Below are positions 36,865-49,200 of a DNA stretch of 64,000 nt, one piece after another. The DNA is from Geosiphon pyriformis (lineage: Eukaryota > Glomeromycota > Glomeromycetes > Archaeosporales > Geosiphonaceae), in contig JAAOMT010000222.1 of the NCBI GenBank assembly GCA_016748015.1, forward strand, positions 451,008 through 515,007, given 5' to 3'. The notes beneath the pieces are model-generated. The model made no database searches. It was not told where the DNA came from and worked only from the letters and a program-made list of their open reading frames with translations. How positions within the stretch are numbered: the first letter of the stretch is position 1; each line of letters begins with the position of its first letter. The position numbers were made by a program, and so were the translations under genes.

Positions 36865-37837
36865 TATTACCAATAGAATTTTAGCCATTAATTAACATAA
36901 AATTACTTTTATAATTTTTATTGTTAATTAATATATATTAATATTATTTTAATTATTATTTATTATTTTAATCAAATTATCAAATATTACTATTTAATTA
37001 ATAACCCTATTTGTATAATAGAAATTAAGATAATCAAATTACACAATACTCTAAACTATGTAATATTCAAAAATTTGCTGAAATTTGTAAGAAATTTGCT
37101 AAAATAATAGATAATACACTGAAATAATTAATAGTTTATTAAAATAACTTGTAGTTTATTGAAATTTATCTTTAGTTTGTCTAAATTATAGCAAAAAAAA
37201 AGTTCAAGTTCATAAACTAGTATTATAACAAGTTGTATAAAAAAAAAACTTCTCTTTTTAAGAAAATATAACTTATCTTCTCTTAAAATTATCTTACTTT
37301 AAATTCATTCTAATTAATACAATACAAAAATAAAAATATATTTTGAAAACTTATTTTTGAAATAATTACATTTGACATTTCCAAAATTCAATTAATGTTT
37401 TGAAATTGACTAACTACCAATTTTAGTAATATGTTAGCAATTTCAGATCTAAATAAAAAATAATTTCCTTAACAAAATTCTAATTTTTTTTATATTTTTT
37501 ATATTTTTTTTTTTTTTCTTATTATAATTATTAAGATAATCTACAAACAAAATTTCTGTAAAAAAGTTAACTTTCACAAGCAAAGTAACTACATATTTTA
37601 GTAAGCTTCTAAACAAATAATTTCTAAAAAAAAGTTGACTTTTACTACAAAATAACTATACATAATAACTGGCATAAAATTAGTCATTTTATTTATAAGT
37701 TCAGCAGTTCAAATTATAAAAAATAATTTGAAGATAAATTCAGTTATTAGAGATTTAACTACTTCCAGAAAATGTGAATTCACAAAAAACAGATATTAAC
37801 AATATTTAAGAAAAGAAACCAAAAATTTTCAGTAATA
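36865..37837 (+). repeat. Gy-2B 3' LTR
   Basis: It starts TATTACCAATAG (ancestral TGTTAC/TCAGTGG) and ends TAATA. It pairs with 27097-28068 over its full length. Confidence 0.82.
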
Positions 37838-37841
37838 TTGT

Positions 37842-40800
37842 GGTAGAATTCTAATTAAACAATTATTAACTCAATTTAAAAAATTTTATAAATCTCACAA
37901 GATGTTAAAATCTAAGACAGTTGAGAATTTTTATATTAGAGCTGCTATTATTAAACACATAGAAACTTTTATTAATAACAAGAGTCAAATGATAAAAAAC
38001 AGCTGGAAAAATTATACTAAATTATTTGGTTAATAATAATAATCTAGTTTTAGAACCCAATTTGGTTAAAAGCAGAATTGATTTAATCATAAAAAATTGA
38101 ACCAAAAAATATGTTGTTAATAATACTGTTTTTTTTTCATTGGCAAAAGCAATTTGCACTTTTTGACTATATTAAAAATAGAGCATTTTCTGGTATTATA
38201 GAGTCCATTAATCTTGATAAATTTATGTTAGTAGTTAAAAATATTTCTAATAGAAAAGCTGTTAAACTGTTTGGTATCTCTAATAAGATGTAAAAGCATT
38301 ATAATAAAGACATTTTGGATTTTTTTTTGTGTTTACTCAACTTGTATTTAGTAACAGAATTTGTTTCTAATGTTTAAAAGAAAGCTTGAATATTAATGAT
38401 TTCAAAGTCTTATGAATAAGAAAGTGTTTTGACAAATACCAAACTAATTGCTCTTATTAAGACTACAAAAAAAAAATTTTCAAAGATTTTGTCTGAGTGT
38501 ATATCTAAAGCTTGCAATAAGCATAGCATTCTGCAAAGTAACAATTTTTTAGTTCTAAAAGACATTTTAATTTAGTTTCTTATTTTTGCTATTGGGTTAG
38601 TTATAAAAAATATTTAAAAAAAAAAACAAAAAGATCTAATTGGTGCTTCAAAATATATGAAAAATTTATGACTTAGTAAACTGATCACATTTGGAAAAAA
38701 ATCTAAGAAGAATTAAAATATGTGCCAAATTTATTAGGTTTTTTGGTTATATCTATAATGATCATAATAATAAAATAATAACAGATTTCAGTTTGTTTAA
38801 TAATTACATGGTTTATAATAGACTGGATTAGAGCAAAGTTTTTTGGTCTTTCTTTTAAAGAATCTTTTATAACTTTTTTTTGTGTAAAGTAAAGAAGCAT
38901 AATTCAATTTTTAAATACCATATGGATTTTAATTTTGTTACTAAAACTGACAGAATTGAATCTAATGCAGATTTAACTTTTTACTTAACTGTTGATGTTT
39001 TTGTAAATAATACAATTTGAATTGGCAATTGTTATACAACAACACAAAATATGTTAAACATTGCTAATAAGTTTTTTGATATCATAGACATCTCAATAAA
39101 TACAAAAAAAATAATAATTATTCCAATAAATTTAAGATCTAATAGTGCTTCTTTGAATATAAGTAGTTCTTTTATTTCAATTGCAAAAACTGATAAATCT
39201 CATTGGTATTTGAGCATCTTTTTATTAACTAAAAGCTTCTCTAATTTAAATATAAAAAAAACAAACTTAGACATAAAGTTTTTTTTATCAATAATATTGT
39301 ACAAAGCTATATTAATAAACAATTTTCTTATTTAGTCTTAACAGTTTTACAGAAAATTATTGGATATAAGACTTAGTTTAGCTTTGTTAATAAGAGTACA
39401 TACAACAAATAAGACTGTTTGATCAAAAAAAATTTGAAAGCCAAGACCAATTTTCCAAATAACTTTTTAATAAGGCTGTATATTACTTGTCTTTGTACAA
39501 TTTGAGACTTTTTAATCAAATTTAGATGAAAAGAAAAATAATTTTAATTATGAATTTTGTCAATAAAAATAGTATTTTGGGTTAGTTTTTTTGACATAAG
39601 TTGCTAAATTTGCAGGTGTTAAAATAAGTTTCTTAGAACTCTCTTTAATTTTTTGTTAAACTAAAAATAAATTTAGTAAACAATTTTTTTGTTGACATTA
39701 CTCAAATTTTTTTATACAATAAAATTTTTTTGGCTAATAATTTGCCTAATGCTTTTTATTTCAAAAATAGGATCTTTGTTTTAAATGTCATAGACCAGAT
39801 AAAATATTTTCAGATTTATAGATCTCTTAAGTATTTTGGTATAATTTTTGCAGATCAATTTTTGAATAGTTATAAAGAGTATTTTTTTTAAAAAAACTTC
39901 TATTTTTAAAAACAGTTAGATCTCAAGAATCCAATTTTTTTTTGGTTTGCACAAATTTCAGAATTTGTTAAAAATAATGGTCTGGCTCAAAAACTTTTGT
40001 CAGTTTCTGTATTCTGTTTCAAAATATGTGTGTCTAATATAAATAACTTTAGTATTATTCAATCTTGTTTAAAGAATATGTCTCTGCCCAAGATTTTAAT
40101 ATATACTGATGGTTTTGTTAAAAGCTTTGGTTCTTTTAGTGCAATTGGTAATACTACTGCTTATTTTTTTGATCTGGATTTGGGTGTAAAAATGGAGGTT
40201 TACAGTTTACTGCCATTAATTTTGGTTAAAATACAGACTATAATGTTGGTTCTTAAATGTGTTTTAGCTTTCTTTAATGTAATAATTTTTTCCAACAATC
40301 AAATATCTATAGATACATATTAGACTAAATTAAAATTGGAGACACTTGACTTTTATAATAAGTGTTAAATTAAATGGCATTATATTAACAACTTAATTAA
40401 AAATAAAGATATTTCTGTAAACTAAACTAAAGTAAAAAACCACTCTAATATTTTAAACAATAAGTTTACTAATAGACTAATTGATTAGACTGTATATTTA
40501 AGACTTGTTTTTCTAATAAACATTAAAGAAAATTTTTTGCTGGTTAATAATAAAGTGGTGTCTAATAATATTCAGCATTTTATTAAGACAATATATAACA
40601 CTATAAGGCATTTTTAATGAGAAATTGGATCTGGTTTCAATGTTGTAAATTTTTTATGAGTTAAAACATTAATTGAAAGCTTATTGCTTTAGTTTAACAT
40701 TTTAATTTTCACATAGTGGCTGAATACATAAATAAACTAATTGTTAACTTACATATATACTTGATAAAAGCACTTTATAAAAAGTTATTAATAACAGTTA

Positions 40801-41360
40801 GAAAGCATTTATATGATTACAGTTACTCAAGTATGCTATATATATATTGTAAAAAGATAAAGTTTTTAAATCACAGTTTTGTTTGCAGTTTGAATTTGTC
40901 TGTTTGTTAAAATTTGTTAAATGAATACTTTTTTTTTTGAATATCTTTAATCAATACAACTCTAGCTTTATTTGTGGTGTTGTAATTATTGGCTTTATGT
41001 GTTTTTAATACAAGTTTATATACAGTCTTGTATAAAGAGTTTGTGTTTATATATTAATTAGTAAAGACCAAGGCTTTGTTTAGAAACACCAAACTTGTTA
41101 CAATCACATTGATTAAGTTTATTTAGGGCTTAGCTATTAGTCATAAAAAGTAGATATAGGTGTTTAATTTAAAGTTTTAGGCTAATATGAATTATAAAAG
41201 TTTGTTAAATAAGAATGATTTTTCATTTGAAACTGTTCACAGTTTTTCTGTTAAGATTTTAAGTAGTGTTATTTAGTTGTTGAAAATTAAAGAAAATTAT
41301 GTTATTAGTTTTGAATTAAAAATAAATTATTTGTTTTTTGCTAATATAATTAAAAATATT
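37842..41360 (+). pseudogene. LINE-6 ORF2, RT to C-terminus, heavily decayed
   Basis: The frame resumes after Gy-2B with LLTQFKKFYKSHKMLKSK, against LLLVRKEYRKSKMFESK in LINE-4. RT: VDVFVNNTI near 39000 stands for FVDDTI, so both catalytic Asp codons are Asn. RNase H near 40095 keeps YTDGF and has SNNQISID for the second Asp block. The terminal zinc motif is still visible near 40830-40890 (CKKIKFLNHSFVC). Open pieces: 38111-38293, 39051-39335, 39997-40323, 40716-40910. Confidence 0.7.
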
Positions 41361-41511
41361 ATAGTTAATATAGATATATAGTATAGTCTTAATTAACTAG
41401 ATGACTGGTTATATATAGCAAATGTATAATTTACATTTAATTTAGAACTCTAGATATTTATATTATATTAGATAATAATTGAGTCTTACTTATTATCACA
41501 GTAAAAAAAAA

Positions 41512-42240
41512 ATATTTTCTAAAACTTAAAATTAATAATTATTATTAAATAATTTTTAAATTTGAATATATAAAATTTAAATTTACTTTATATTTTTTTT
41601 TGTATTCTTAAAATAACAAAAACAATTTCACAAAATAAATTAAAAATTACACAGAAAACTCTAAAAAAAATAATATAAAAACTTTATAGGCCAAAATTTT
41701 TTTTAATTTTTTTTAATTTTTATATAATAAATATTTTAAAAACTAACAATAGTCTTAAAAATACTTCTTAAATCAGTTATAATAATTATTAAAAGTTAAA
41801 TTAATTATACTTAAACAAAATTTTTTATAACTTTAAAAGCAAATATACAATAAATTCAAAATAATAATTAGATTAACAAATATTTATCACAAAATTAAAA
41901 CAGTTTTTAGATTTTATAATCTATTTTACATTTGTAAAAATGTTTTATAAAACCCAATTTTACAATTATTAAAGATTTAATCCATTAAAAAATTTATAAA
42001 ATTGAAATTTTAACAATTTTTAAATCAAATTTCTTTAATAATTTTGAATTATTTAAAAATTACAAACAGTATTTAGACTTTAATAAAACTTAATTTTAAA
42101 AAAAAATTATGTTATTAATAGAAATTTAAACTATTAATTAATATAAAATTATTTTATAATTTTTATTATTTAATTAGTATATATTATTATTTAATTTATT
42201 ATTTATTATTTTATTAAATTATTCAAATTATTATTTAATT
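41512..42240 (+). pseudogene. Gy-2A piece 6: 3' region and truncated 3' LTR
   Basis: Collinear with Gy-2B from about 35955 to 36995. The LTR begins at 42110 (TGTTATTAATAG) with an A-rich polypurine-like run just before it, and homology is lost at about 42240. No coding content. Confidence 0.6.
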
Positions 42241-42762
42241 AATAATTAATATTACAAATAATTTTTGAAATTATTAGAATTTTTTGTAACTTGGTATTTG
42301 AATTTATTATTTTATTAATTAAAAGTTTTTTAAAAATTTTAGTAATAAAGTTTTTTGTATAATAAATAAAGATTTAATAAAATAATAAATAATATTTGGT
42401 ATTTAATTTTTTCAATATAATAATTGGTTTATTTTGTTGTTTTTTACTTTTTTAATAAGCAATTCTAATTTTTTTAACTATATTTTACATTTTATTTTAA
42501 TATTTTTTACCAGAAAATTTTTGATATTATAATTTTAATATTTTTTTTAATTAATTAGTAATACATAAAACAAAATAAAAATAAAAAAACAAAATAAAAA
42601 TAGAAATTAATATTTTGTTAATAACTATAATTAAGAATTATTGTTTTAGTATTATTAATAATATTGTAATAATAATAATAATATTAATATAAAAATAATA
42701 ATAATTCAATAAAATAAATTAAAATACATAAAATTGTATTTGAATAATATAATTAATAATTT
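42241..42762. other. AT-rich interval before LINE-7
   Basis: Nearly pure A/T with short ATT/AAT repeats. A segment near 42260-42290 resembles 46800-46840 on the other side of LINE-7, which suggests a decayed repeat. I see no gene. Confidence 0.4.
42753..42762. repeat. Target-site duplication of LINE-7 (left copy)
   Basis: TTAATAATTT is repeated at 46682-46691, directly after the LINE-7 poly(A). The site is low-complexity, so the match is somewhat less convincing than for LINE-4. Confidence 0.6.
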
Positions 42763-45700
42763 ATATAAGAGATTATTCATAAGGTAATAAGTTTATTGAC
42801 TAATAAAATGTTCAAAAAAATATGGTTCAAGGAATTCAATAGTGTCTTTACCAAGAAATCTTTCAAGTTTTATAGATTGGAATTGTTAGTATTAAGAATT
42901 ATTAAGTTTTTACATAATAGGTTTAGTAATAAGTTTGCTTCTTTGATGACTCACTGATTGTCTTTGAACAGTAATAAAGCTTTAAAAGTTCAGATTTTGT
43001 TAAACTCTAATTCTAACTTAAAATGTATAAGATCTGCACTTTTTATCATAAGAAAATTATATTGTGTCTTCAAACTTGCCAAATCATAAAAGGCTAAAAA
43101 ATTTAATATTAGATCTACTATTAATAAATAAATAGAAAGCTTTGTAGTCAATAAAAATCATATAATCTGGAGTATTTTGAAGCATTTTTTTCGAAGAGTG
43201 GCATTAAACTATTTAGTTGCTAATAATAAATTGGTTTTAGATTTTGTTGAGGTTAAATCTAAGATTGATACAATTATAAAAGATTGAACAAGAAAAAAAT
43301 TAGTATTAAACAGTATTTTTAATCTGTAATATTATTAATATTACCTACTAATTTATATTAATAATACAGCTTTTTCCAATGTTATAAATGTTATTAATTA
43401 TGATGATATAGTACATGTAATCAGGAATCTACCTGACAGAAAAACTACTGGCTTGTCAAATATTATAAATGAACTCTGAAAACACTATAACAAATCAATA
43501 CTTTTAATGTTCTTAAATATCTTAAACTCTTATTTGGTATATAAGTTTGTGCCTTAGCCATAAAAAGAAATTTGAGTATTAATGATTTCTAAGCCATATA
43601 AATAAAAAGGCATTTTAATTAACACCGGGCTAATTGTTCTAATTAAAACTGCTTGAAAAATTCTTTTTAAGATACTCTTTAAATGGATTTTTTTGGTTGT
43701 AGCAAATTTAATATTCTTTACAGTAACAATTTTTCTGTATTATGAGGTATTACTACTTAGTTTAATGGGCTTAGTAGTTAAAAATATATTAGAAAAGAGT
43801 TGTGAATTCTGACTAGTTCTACAAAATATGCAAAAGACTTATAATTTTGTTAAATAACACCATTTAAAAAATAGTTTAGTTTATATTAAAATATGTAAGC
43901 ATTTTATCAAGTTCTTTGGAAGTATTTACAATAATAGGATTAATTAAATTATAACAAATTATGGACTTATTAATGAATACTGAATACATGATATGTTGAA
44001 CCAAGATGAAATTTTCTCTTTTTTGCTCTGAAGGATCTTTTATGACTCTTCTTTATGCAAAGTTAAAAGACAGAAAAGTTTGTATGATTACTGTATTAAT
44101 ACTAAGTTTGTTGCCAAAACTGGCAGACTAAAAAACCAGAATAAGTTGTCTTTGTATCTAGCAAATAGTGTCTTTATTAATAACACAATTTGAATAAAAA
44201 GTAGTTAGACTGCTACTTAATATATTTTGGATGTGGTGAGTAAATTTTTTAAATTAAATAATATTTTAATAAACAATAAAAAATCAATGGCCATTTTTAT
44301 TAATTAAAGAATAAAAGATACTTTATTATTAATAAGTGGTTTGCTTATATTTATTGTGAAGAAAAAAGAGTTTTACAGATATTTTAGTATCTTTTTGTTT
44401 TTTGAAAGTTTGTTCAAATCCAGTTTGGTAAAGACTTATTCAAATATTAAGTTCTTTGTTAATTTGGTTTTAAGAAAAGCTATTTCAAATAAACAGTTTT
44501 TCTATTTAGTCTTAGCTGTTTTGTAGTCTATAGTTAATTATAGAACTTAATTTAGTTTTGTCTCTAAAAGTGTATGTGTAATAAATATAATATGCTAATT
44601 AAAAAAAATTTAAGGATAAAAGCTGGCTTGCCAAAAAATTTTCTTAATAAGACTTTTTATCACTTATTATTATATGGTTTAAAGCTTTTTAAGCAAGTAC
44701 AGACTAAAAATAAGATGGCTTTTGTGTTGAATTTTTTAAATGCTTATAGAATTTATGATTATCTGTTTAATCATAGATCTTTAGATCTGCAAATTTTGAA
44801 TTGGTTTTCTATCCACTTTTTATGCTGTTATATAAAATTAAAGATCAGTCCAGTTAACAATTTTTGGTCAGTATAGTAAAAAAATTTTTGGATTGTAATA
44901 TTTCTTTTGACAATAATTTTTTGTCTGTATTTTATTTGTCTAATAACACTCTAATGTCTTTTGTTTTAAGAAATTCAATGTTTTATGAAGTTTTTTGTTT
45001 ATTTAAAAAGTTTTGTATTGCTTTTGTTAACTAATTGTATGATAAAAAAGAGTTAGTCTTTGATTAGAAGAGCTTTCACTATTGAAAAAAACTTGGTATT
45101 AAAGATTTAGTCTCTGTTTTATTTAAATTAGCATATAATTTTTTGGTCAAATTTGTATTTTTTTTTTCTGCTGAGTCATCCAATATTAGCTTTCTACTTT
45201 TGAACTTTTATAATACTAGTAATATTTCTGGAATAATACAGTGTCTCTCTGATATTAATTTGAATATTGTCAATGTCTATACAAATGGATTTTTGAGGAA
45301 CTTAGATACATGTGGAATAAAATATAGTGTGGCTGCATTCTTTTCTGACCTGGATGTGAATATTGGTTTTAGAATTGATGGTTTAGTGTTTTCTACAATG
45401 GTAGAATTACAGGTGATTGTTTTGGCTTTGGAGTGTGTTTTTGTTTCCAGTTCTGTTGTAATGTATTTAGATAGTCAAGCTGTTTTGAATGTTTGTATTG
45501 CAGAATTAGAAATGGCTTTACTCAATTTTTGCAACTGTTGCTAGATAGAAAGACATAATACTGTAAACTCTATTAGAAACAAAGAACTTGATGTTTTTTA
45601 ATCCAAGATTAAAGAATATTTAGGTGTTTTGAACAATAAACATGCTAATAAGTTGACTGATTTAGCTTTATATTTAAATTTAATGCTTTTTGTTCTTGTT

Positions 45701-46558
45701 AAAAAGAAGTTTATTAAAACTAGTAGAGTAGTGATGTTTGGAAATATTCATTATTTTACTTGTAAGGTTTTTAGAGCTATTTATTGTACTTATTGAGAAA
45801 TTGGGTCTGGATTTAGCATAATTGATAAAAACATGATTAAAAATGTGAATTGAGTTTGAATTTTCTCTATTTGGCACTCTAACTCACATATGATGACTGG
45901 TTTCACAAGTAAATTTACTGCCAGTTTATAATTACATTTTATAAAGACTTTATATTGTCATTTGCCAATTACTATTTAAAAGTATTTATATAATAAGATA
46001 TATCTTAATGTATTATGTCTTTATTGTAAAAAGATAAAGAGTTTTAACCATTTTTTTACATGTCCAATAGACTCTGTTGCTTATAAAAATCTGTTTGAAT
46101 CACATCTAATTTAGTGAAGTATTATATTAAATTTAAGCTTGTTATTATTTCATGTTTTATAAATGTTTTTTTTGTGTGCTTTTAATGTTACTATATATAC
46201 TGCTTTGTGTAATAATTTTATGTTCAAGAAATGATATTCAGAGACTGTGTCTATTTTTTATAATGTTAAAGTTGTTAATATTAAAGTTGTTAATTTTGTG
46301 CAAAACTTAGAGTTGGCTTATCAAACTGAGATTTGGATAATAAAAGCTAAATATAAAGCAATTATGGAGAAACAAAGTTTGATTATGTATAGTAATCTGG
46401 TGTTTTTTAACATTTATGATCTGTTATCTTTGTTTTTTGATAGTATTATTAAGTTGCTTAGAATTGTTGAAACATATGGTATTAGCTTTGGTTTTTGTAA
46501 GCTTTACTGTTTTTTTTCTGGTTTTGATGACACAGTATCTATTAAGATAAATTTATAG
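42763..46558 (+). pseudogene. LINE-7 ORF2: RT, RNase H and C-terminus, decayed
   Basis: It begins with MFKKIWFKEFNSVF, against MFKKKWFNSFDCVF in LINE-3. RT blocks: LQNMQKTYNFV (motif A), LNQDEIFSFLL (motif B) and VFINNTI for FVDDTI, so both Asp are Asn. RNase H at 45270-45520 reads YTNGFL (first Asp lost), VELQVIVLALE (Glu kept) and YLDSQAVLNVC (Asp kept). The C-terminal 103 codons (46247-46558) are open and end FGFCKLYCFFSGFDD as in other copies. Open pieces: 44341-44526, 44574-44876, 45143-45544. Stops are mostly TGA and TAA. Confidence 0.75.
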
Positions 46559-46681
46559 TGTTGCTCTAATTGGTCCAAGTAATTAGTCATATGTAAAAAG
46601 TGCATAATTTGTATCTAGTTTAGTTTAATGTATTATGCTAAATAATATTTGGGCCTCATTCATTAAGCATTAAAAAAAAAT
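42763..46681 (+). mobile_element. LINE-7, 5'-truncated LINE
   Basis: A 3.9-kb 3' part of a LINE: ORF2 from the linker after the endonuclease to the end, then a 3' UTR ending GGGCCTCATTCATTAAGCAT and poly(A) at 46671-46681. A 10-bp direct repeat flanks it. Decay is similar to LINE-6. Confidence 0.78.
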
Positions 46682-46918
46682 TTAATAATTTTATTTAAAA
46701 TAATAATAAATTTTAAGTGTTAAATTATTAACTATAAAAATTAATTAAATTTATCTGTTTTTAATATTTTGTTATATATACATAAATTTTTATAATACAT
46801 AATTTTTGAAATTCTTATAATTTTTTGAAATTATTATTGGAATTTTTAATATTATATGTTTTAATAATTTTATATTATATTTTATTATTATTATTTTTTT
46901 GTTTTATTTTATAAGTAA
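46682..46918. other. AT-rich remnant between LINE-7 and the ORF1-B element
   Basis: Short AT-rich stretch, probably the other half of 42241-42762. Read on the minus strand it loosely resembles part of the Gy-2 LTR (about 27290-27350), but the match is too weak to assign. Confidence 0.35.
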
Positions 46919-49200
46919 TTTTTTTTTTATTAGAATTTAATGAGCAAGGCCCAACCACTATTTAATGCAATATGAATATGTAGAGTCTTAAAATTAGATG
47001 TAGTTCACGTGTTTTCTACATGTAACCAGCTACTTGAGCCAGCTTAGACTATACTACATTAATGCTCTAGAAGAAAACTTATCCAAAAATGACATCTTTT
47101 GAATAACCAAAAACAGAGTTGCACTATAAAGAACCAATCCAACCAGCCATTCAGCTGTTTTTAAGACATCAGCTTTAATATTAATAGGCTTATGCTTCCA
47201 AAGAGACAACAAATTAGAAAACACCTCATCATCCAAACCAACTGGATGCTCTGAATCATCAGACATATCAATATCCTCCATGCAGCATTTTTTTTTTAAA
47301 GAAATCACTTCTCTCTTCAACTTACCAACAATCTTACTAAAAGAACCCATATGTACCAAGACCTCATTGACCTTAAGACCAAGTTTACTGCTTGAGACCA
47401 AATCCCTATTAATAAATTGCTCAAACAATTTGACCAAGGAACCAACTGGTTTAACAATAGACTCAACCAAAGTAGAAAGCTTGACCAAATCAGATTCCAA
47501 AGAAGCCAACCGGGAAGACACTAAAGAATCACCAACAATCATAGAAGAGGAAGTAGAAGCTGCCAAGGGAAGAAACTCAGAAGAATCCAGGGAAGCAGAA
47601 GCTTTTGCATAAGAAACACCACCCACAAAACAAGACTTGAAAACCTTGGGAATCTTGGGAGTAAGAGGTGGAGAAATCTTACAATTCACAACCAGATGGC
47701 CTATTTCTTAACACCTAAAGCAGTGCCGGCAGCCAGGAGTTTCCCACCAGATATGGCATTTTCTTAGAGTACCAGTCTTAACTACAGCAGAATTCAAATC
47801 ACCTTGAGAGTCAAATATAACCAAAGCAAACTGGGAATGACAACCAGAATCAGGAAAACGAGGGATGAAACATGTTCAACCACCAATCTGAGAAATCATA
47901 TTACTGATTTCAAAGGTGGTACAGCCAGGGAAAAGGTTGACCAATTTGGTCTTAAACTTATCATGAGACAAAATAGTCTTATTTTGATTCACTAAAAGGA
48001 GGATTCTAACACTATTTTTGCCCATCAAGACTGACCAATGCTTTAAGACAGACACAGCAGAATCTAACTTTTCAAAATAAACCACCACATACTGCCAAAT
48101 GCCAGCAGGCTTCAGCACAACACAAGTAATACTACCAAATACACTGAGAGCCAACTTAATATCAGCAATAGACACACCCAAAGATACATCATGTAGCACA
48201 ACAGCAGCAAGAGGGGAACCAAATTCAGAAACCACCAAAGACTTGGCAATTTTGAGAGTGGTCAAATGAACAGAGCTTGTAAACTCAACCAGAAATGCAG
48301 TTTCCAAAGACTGTTGAGAAGCAAACTCCACACAGAAAAGCTTCACATTGTCTTTTAAAACAGATTTAGCACCCAAGAAACCATGCACAGACTGAAAAAC
48401 AGTCTTAATATGAGCCAATTTGATCTTAAAAGTAGCACCAGGCACCAGAGTGAAGGCCACTCACCCAGCAAACCTTTGACGACTAGTAATAGTTTCCCAA
48501 GCACCACCAAAAGTAGCACCAGAAACTAGAGAAGGAGATGAATCAGTTTCCATTTGATCAGCCCAGTTCCCAAGAACAGGTGATCCAACAAGAGGAGATT
48601 GTTTTACTTCTAAAACTGGCGATGATCTGCTAAAAGACACTACATTTGGCAACACAGCCAGTGGTTGATCTTGGCCCATCTTAAATAATGTGCCAGATGA
48701 TGCTATGGAGATCTCATTTAAGATCTTATTGGGAACCACAAAGGAGTTCGGTGTAACAATAGCAGAAGCAAGTGACTGCCCCCACTTTTCTGAACTTTTG
48801 GTCTTTTTGACCATTTTTTTTAAAGAAGAAGTGCTAGCAGTACCAGATGTTGAAGCTATAGAGGGAAATACCAACTTATTTATTGGTCTATTATTAAAAA
48901 CTTTTGGGCTCTTGGTTGGAGTGGAGACAACACTGGAACTAACCCAGGTGTGTCTTTTTGAGGGGATTTTGACTGGTAAAAAACCAGCCAAAGATGAGGA
49001 AGTTGTTTCAGTGGCTACCAAAAGCAGCTTATCACGATTACTGGGTAAGGAGAAGGCTTCTACAACGTTTTGCCTAGTTGCTTCTACAACAGAAAGAGCT
49101 CCTCTGGTTGAAATTTTATTAGATATCTCAGAACAAATATTAGGTGCAGCTTTTTTACTCTTTGCTTTGGTTGTGGTCATAAAATTAAAGAAACAAAAAG
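46919..49200 (-). mobile_element. ORF1-only non-autonomous LINE derivative
   Basis: On the minus strand: a short 5' UTR, one long ORF1-B frame (49180-47054), then directly a LINE 3' UTR and poly(A) (T-run 46919-46930), with no ORF2. From the ORF1-B stop codon on, the sequence matches the 3' end of LINE-4 from its ORF2 stop on (TGTAGT, then a GCTGGC-type block and CATGT). This is the layout of mammalian HAL1, an L1 derivative with ORF1 only. Mobilisation in trans by an autonomous LINE sharing the 3' end is inferred. I could not define a TSD. Confidence 0.72.
47054..49180 (-). pseudogene. ORF1-B: RRM plus CCHC protein with three in-frame stops
   Basis: A single 709-codon frame from ATG 49180-49178, broken by only three stops: TGA after RQRFAG (48461-48463), TGA after QIGG (47876-47878), and a TAA inside the zinc knuckle near 47710. 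The first two fall at likely Trp positions, the third at a Gln. Order: a Lys/Ser-rich N-terminus; a Ser/Thr/Pro-rich middle; a conserved block (FKIKLAHIKTVFQSVHGFLG); an RRM-like fold (VVLHDVSLGVSIADIKLALS, then SVFGSITCVVL); KHWSVLMGKNSVRILLLVNQ; a CCHC knuckle CFRC-stop-EIGHLVVNC; and a helical C-terminus (LASLESDLVKLSTLVESIVK, a likely coiled coil). Two more decayed copies occur in the window, at 3173-4259 and 50240-61234. I cannot tell whether the protein still supports mobilisation. Confidence 0.82.

Larger units (their letters stand above)
27097..37837 (+). mobile_element. Gy-2B: complete but decayed Ty3/gypsy element
   Basis: Two LTRs (27097-28068 and 36865-37837, 972 and 973 bp) flank gag, protease, dUTPase, RT, RNase H and integrase on the plus strand. 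The 4-bp flanks are TTAT (27093-27096) and TTGT (37838-37841), a TSD differing by one transition. Removing the element and one TSD copy restores the LINE-6 ORF2 frame across a Tyr-Gly pair conserved in LINE-4 (VYGG). A solo Gy-1 LTR and a 40-bp LINE tail are nested inside. No ORF over about 120 codons remains. Confidence 0.85.
24060..41511 (+). mobile_element. LINE-6, old LINE split by Gy-2B
   Basis: Two parts, 24060-27096 and 37842-41511, form one LINE with a 5' UTR related to LINE-4, ORF1, ORF2, a decayed 3' UTR and poly(A) at 41502-41511. Gy-2B (27097-37837) sits in the endonuclease-RT linker. Gy-2A resumes right after the poly(A), so LINE-6 is itself an insertion in Gy-2A; the TSD (AAAATATT-like) blends with the poly(A). 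Decay is far stronger than in LINE-3, -4 or -5. Confidence 0.75.
4260..42240 (+). mobile_element. Gy-2A: old Ty3/gypsy copy split into six pieces by LINEs
   Basis: Six plus-strand segments (4260-5345, 6954-7620, 14527-15364, 22158-22524, 23718-24060, 41512-42240) are collinear with Gy-2B (27097-37837). They cover, in order, dUTPase end to RT, RT to RNase H, RNase H to integrase, integrase end, 3' region, and 3' region plus LTR start. The intervening blocks are LINE-2 to LINE-6. The 5' half (LTR, gag, protease) is missing left of 4260. The 3' LTR starts at 42110 (TGTTATTAATAG) and is lost after about 130 bp. No usable ORF remains. The copy predates every LINE inside it. Confidence 0.75.

Noticed and set aside
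42241-42762. Further LTR or replication-origin-like AT element
   Set aside because: Only AT-rich low-complexity sequence; no paired ends, TSD or conserved block could be shown.
47280-47612. Plus-strand 110-codon frame opposite ORF1-B
   Set aside because: Antisense shadow of the preserved ORF1-B coding frame.
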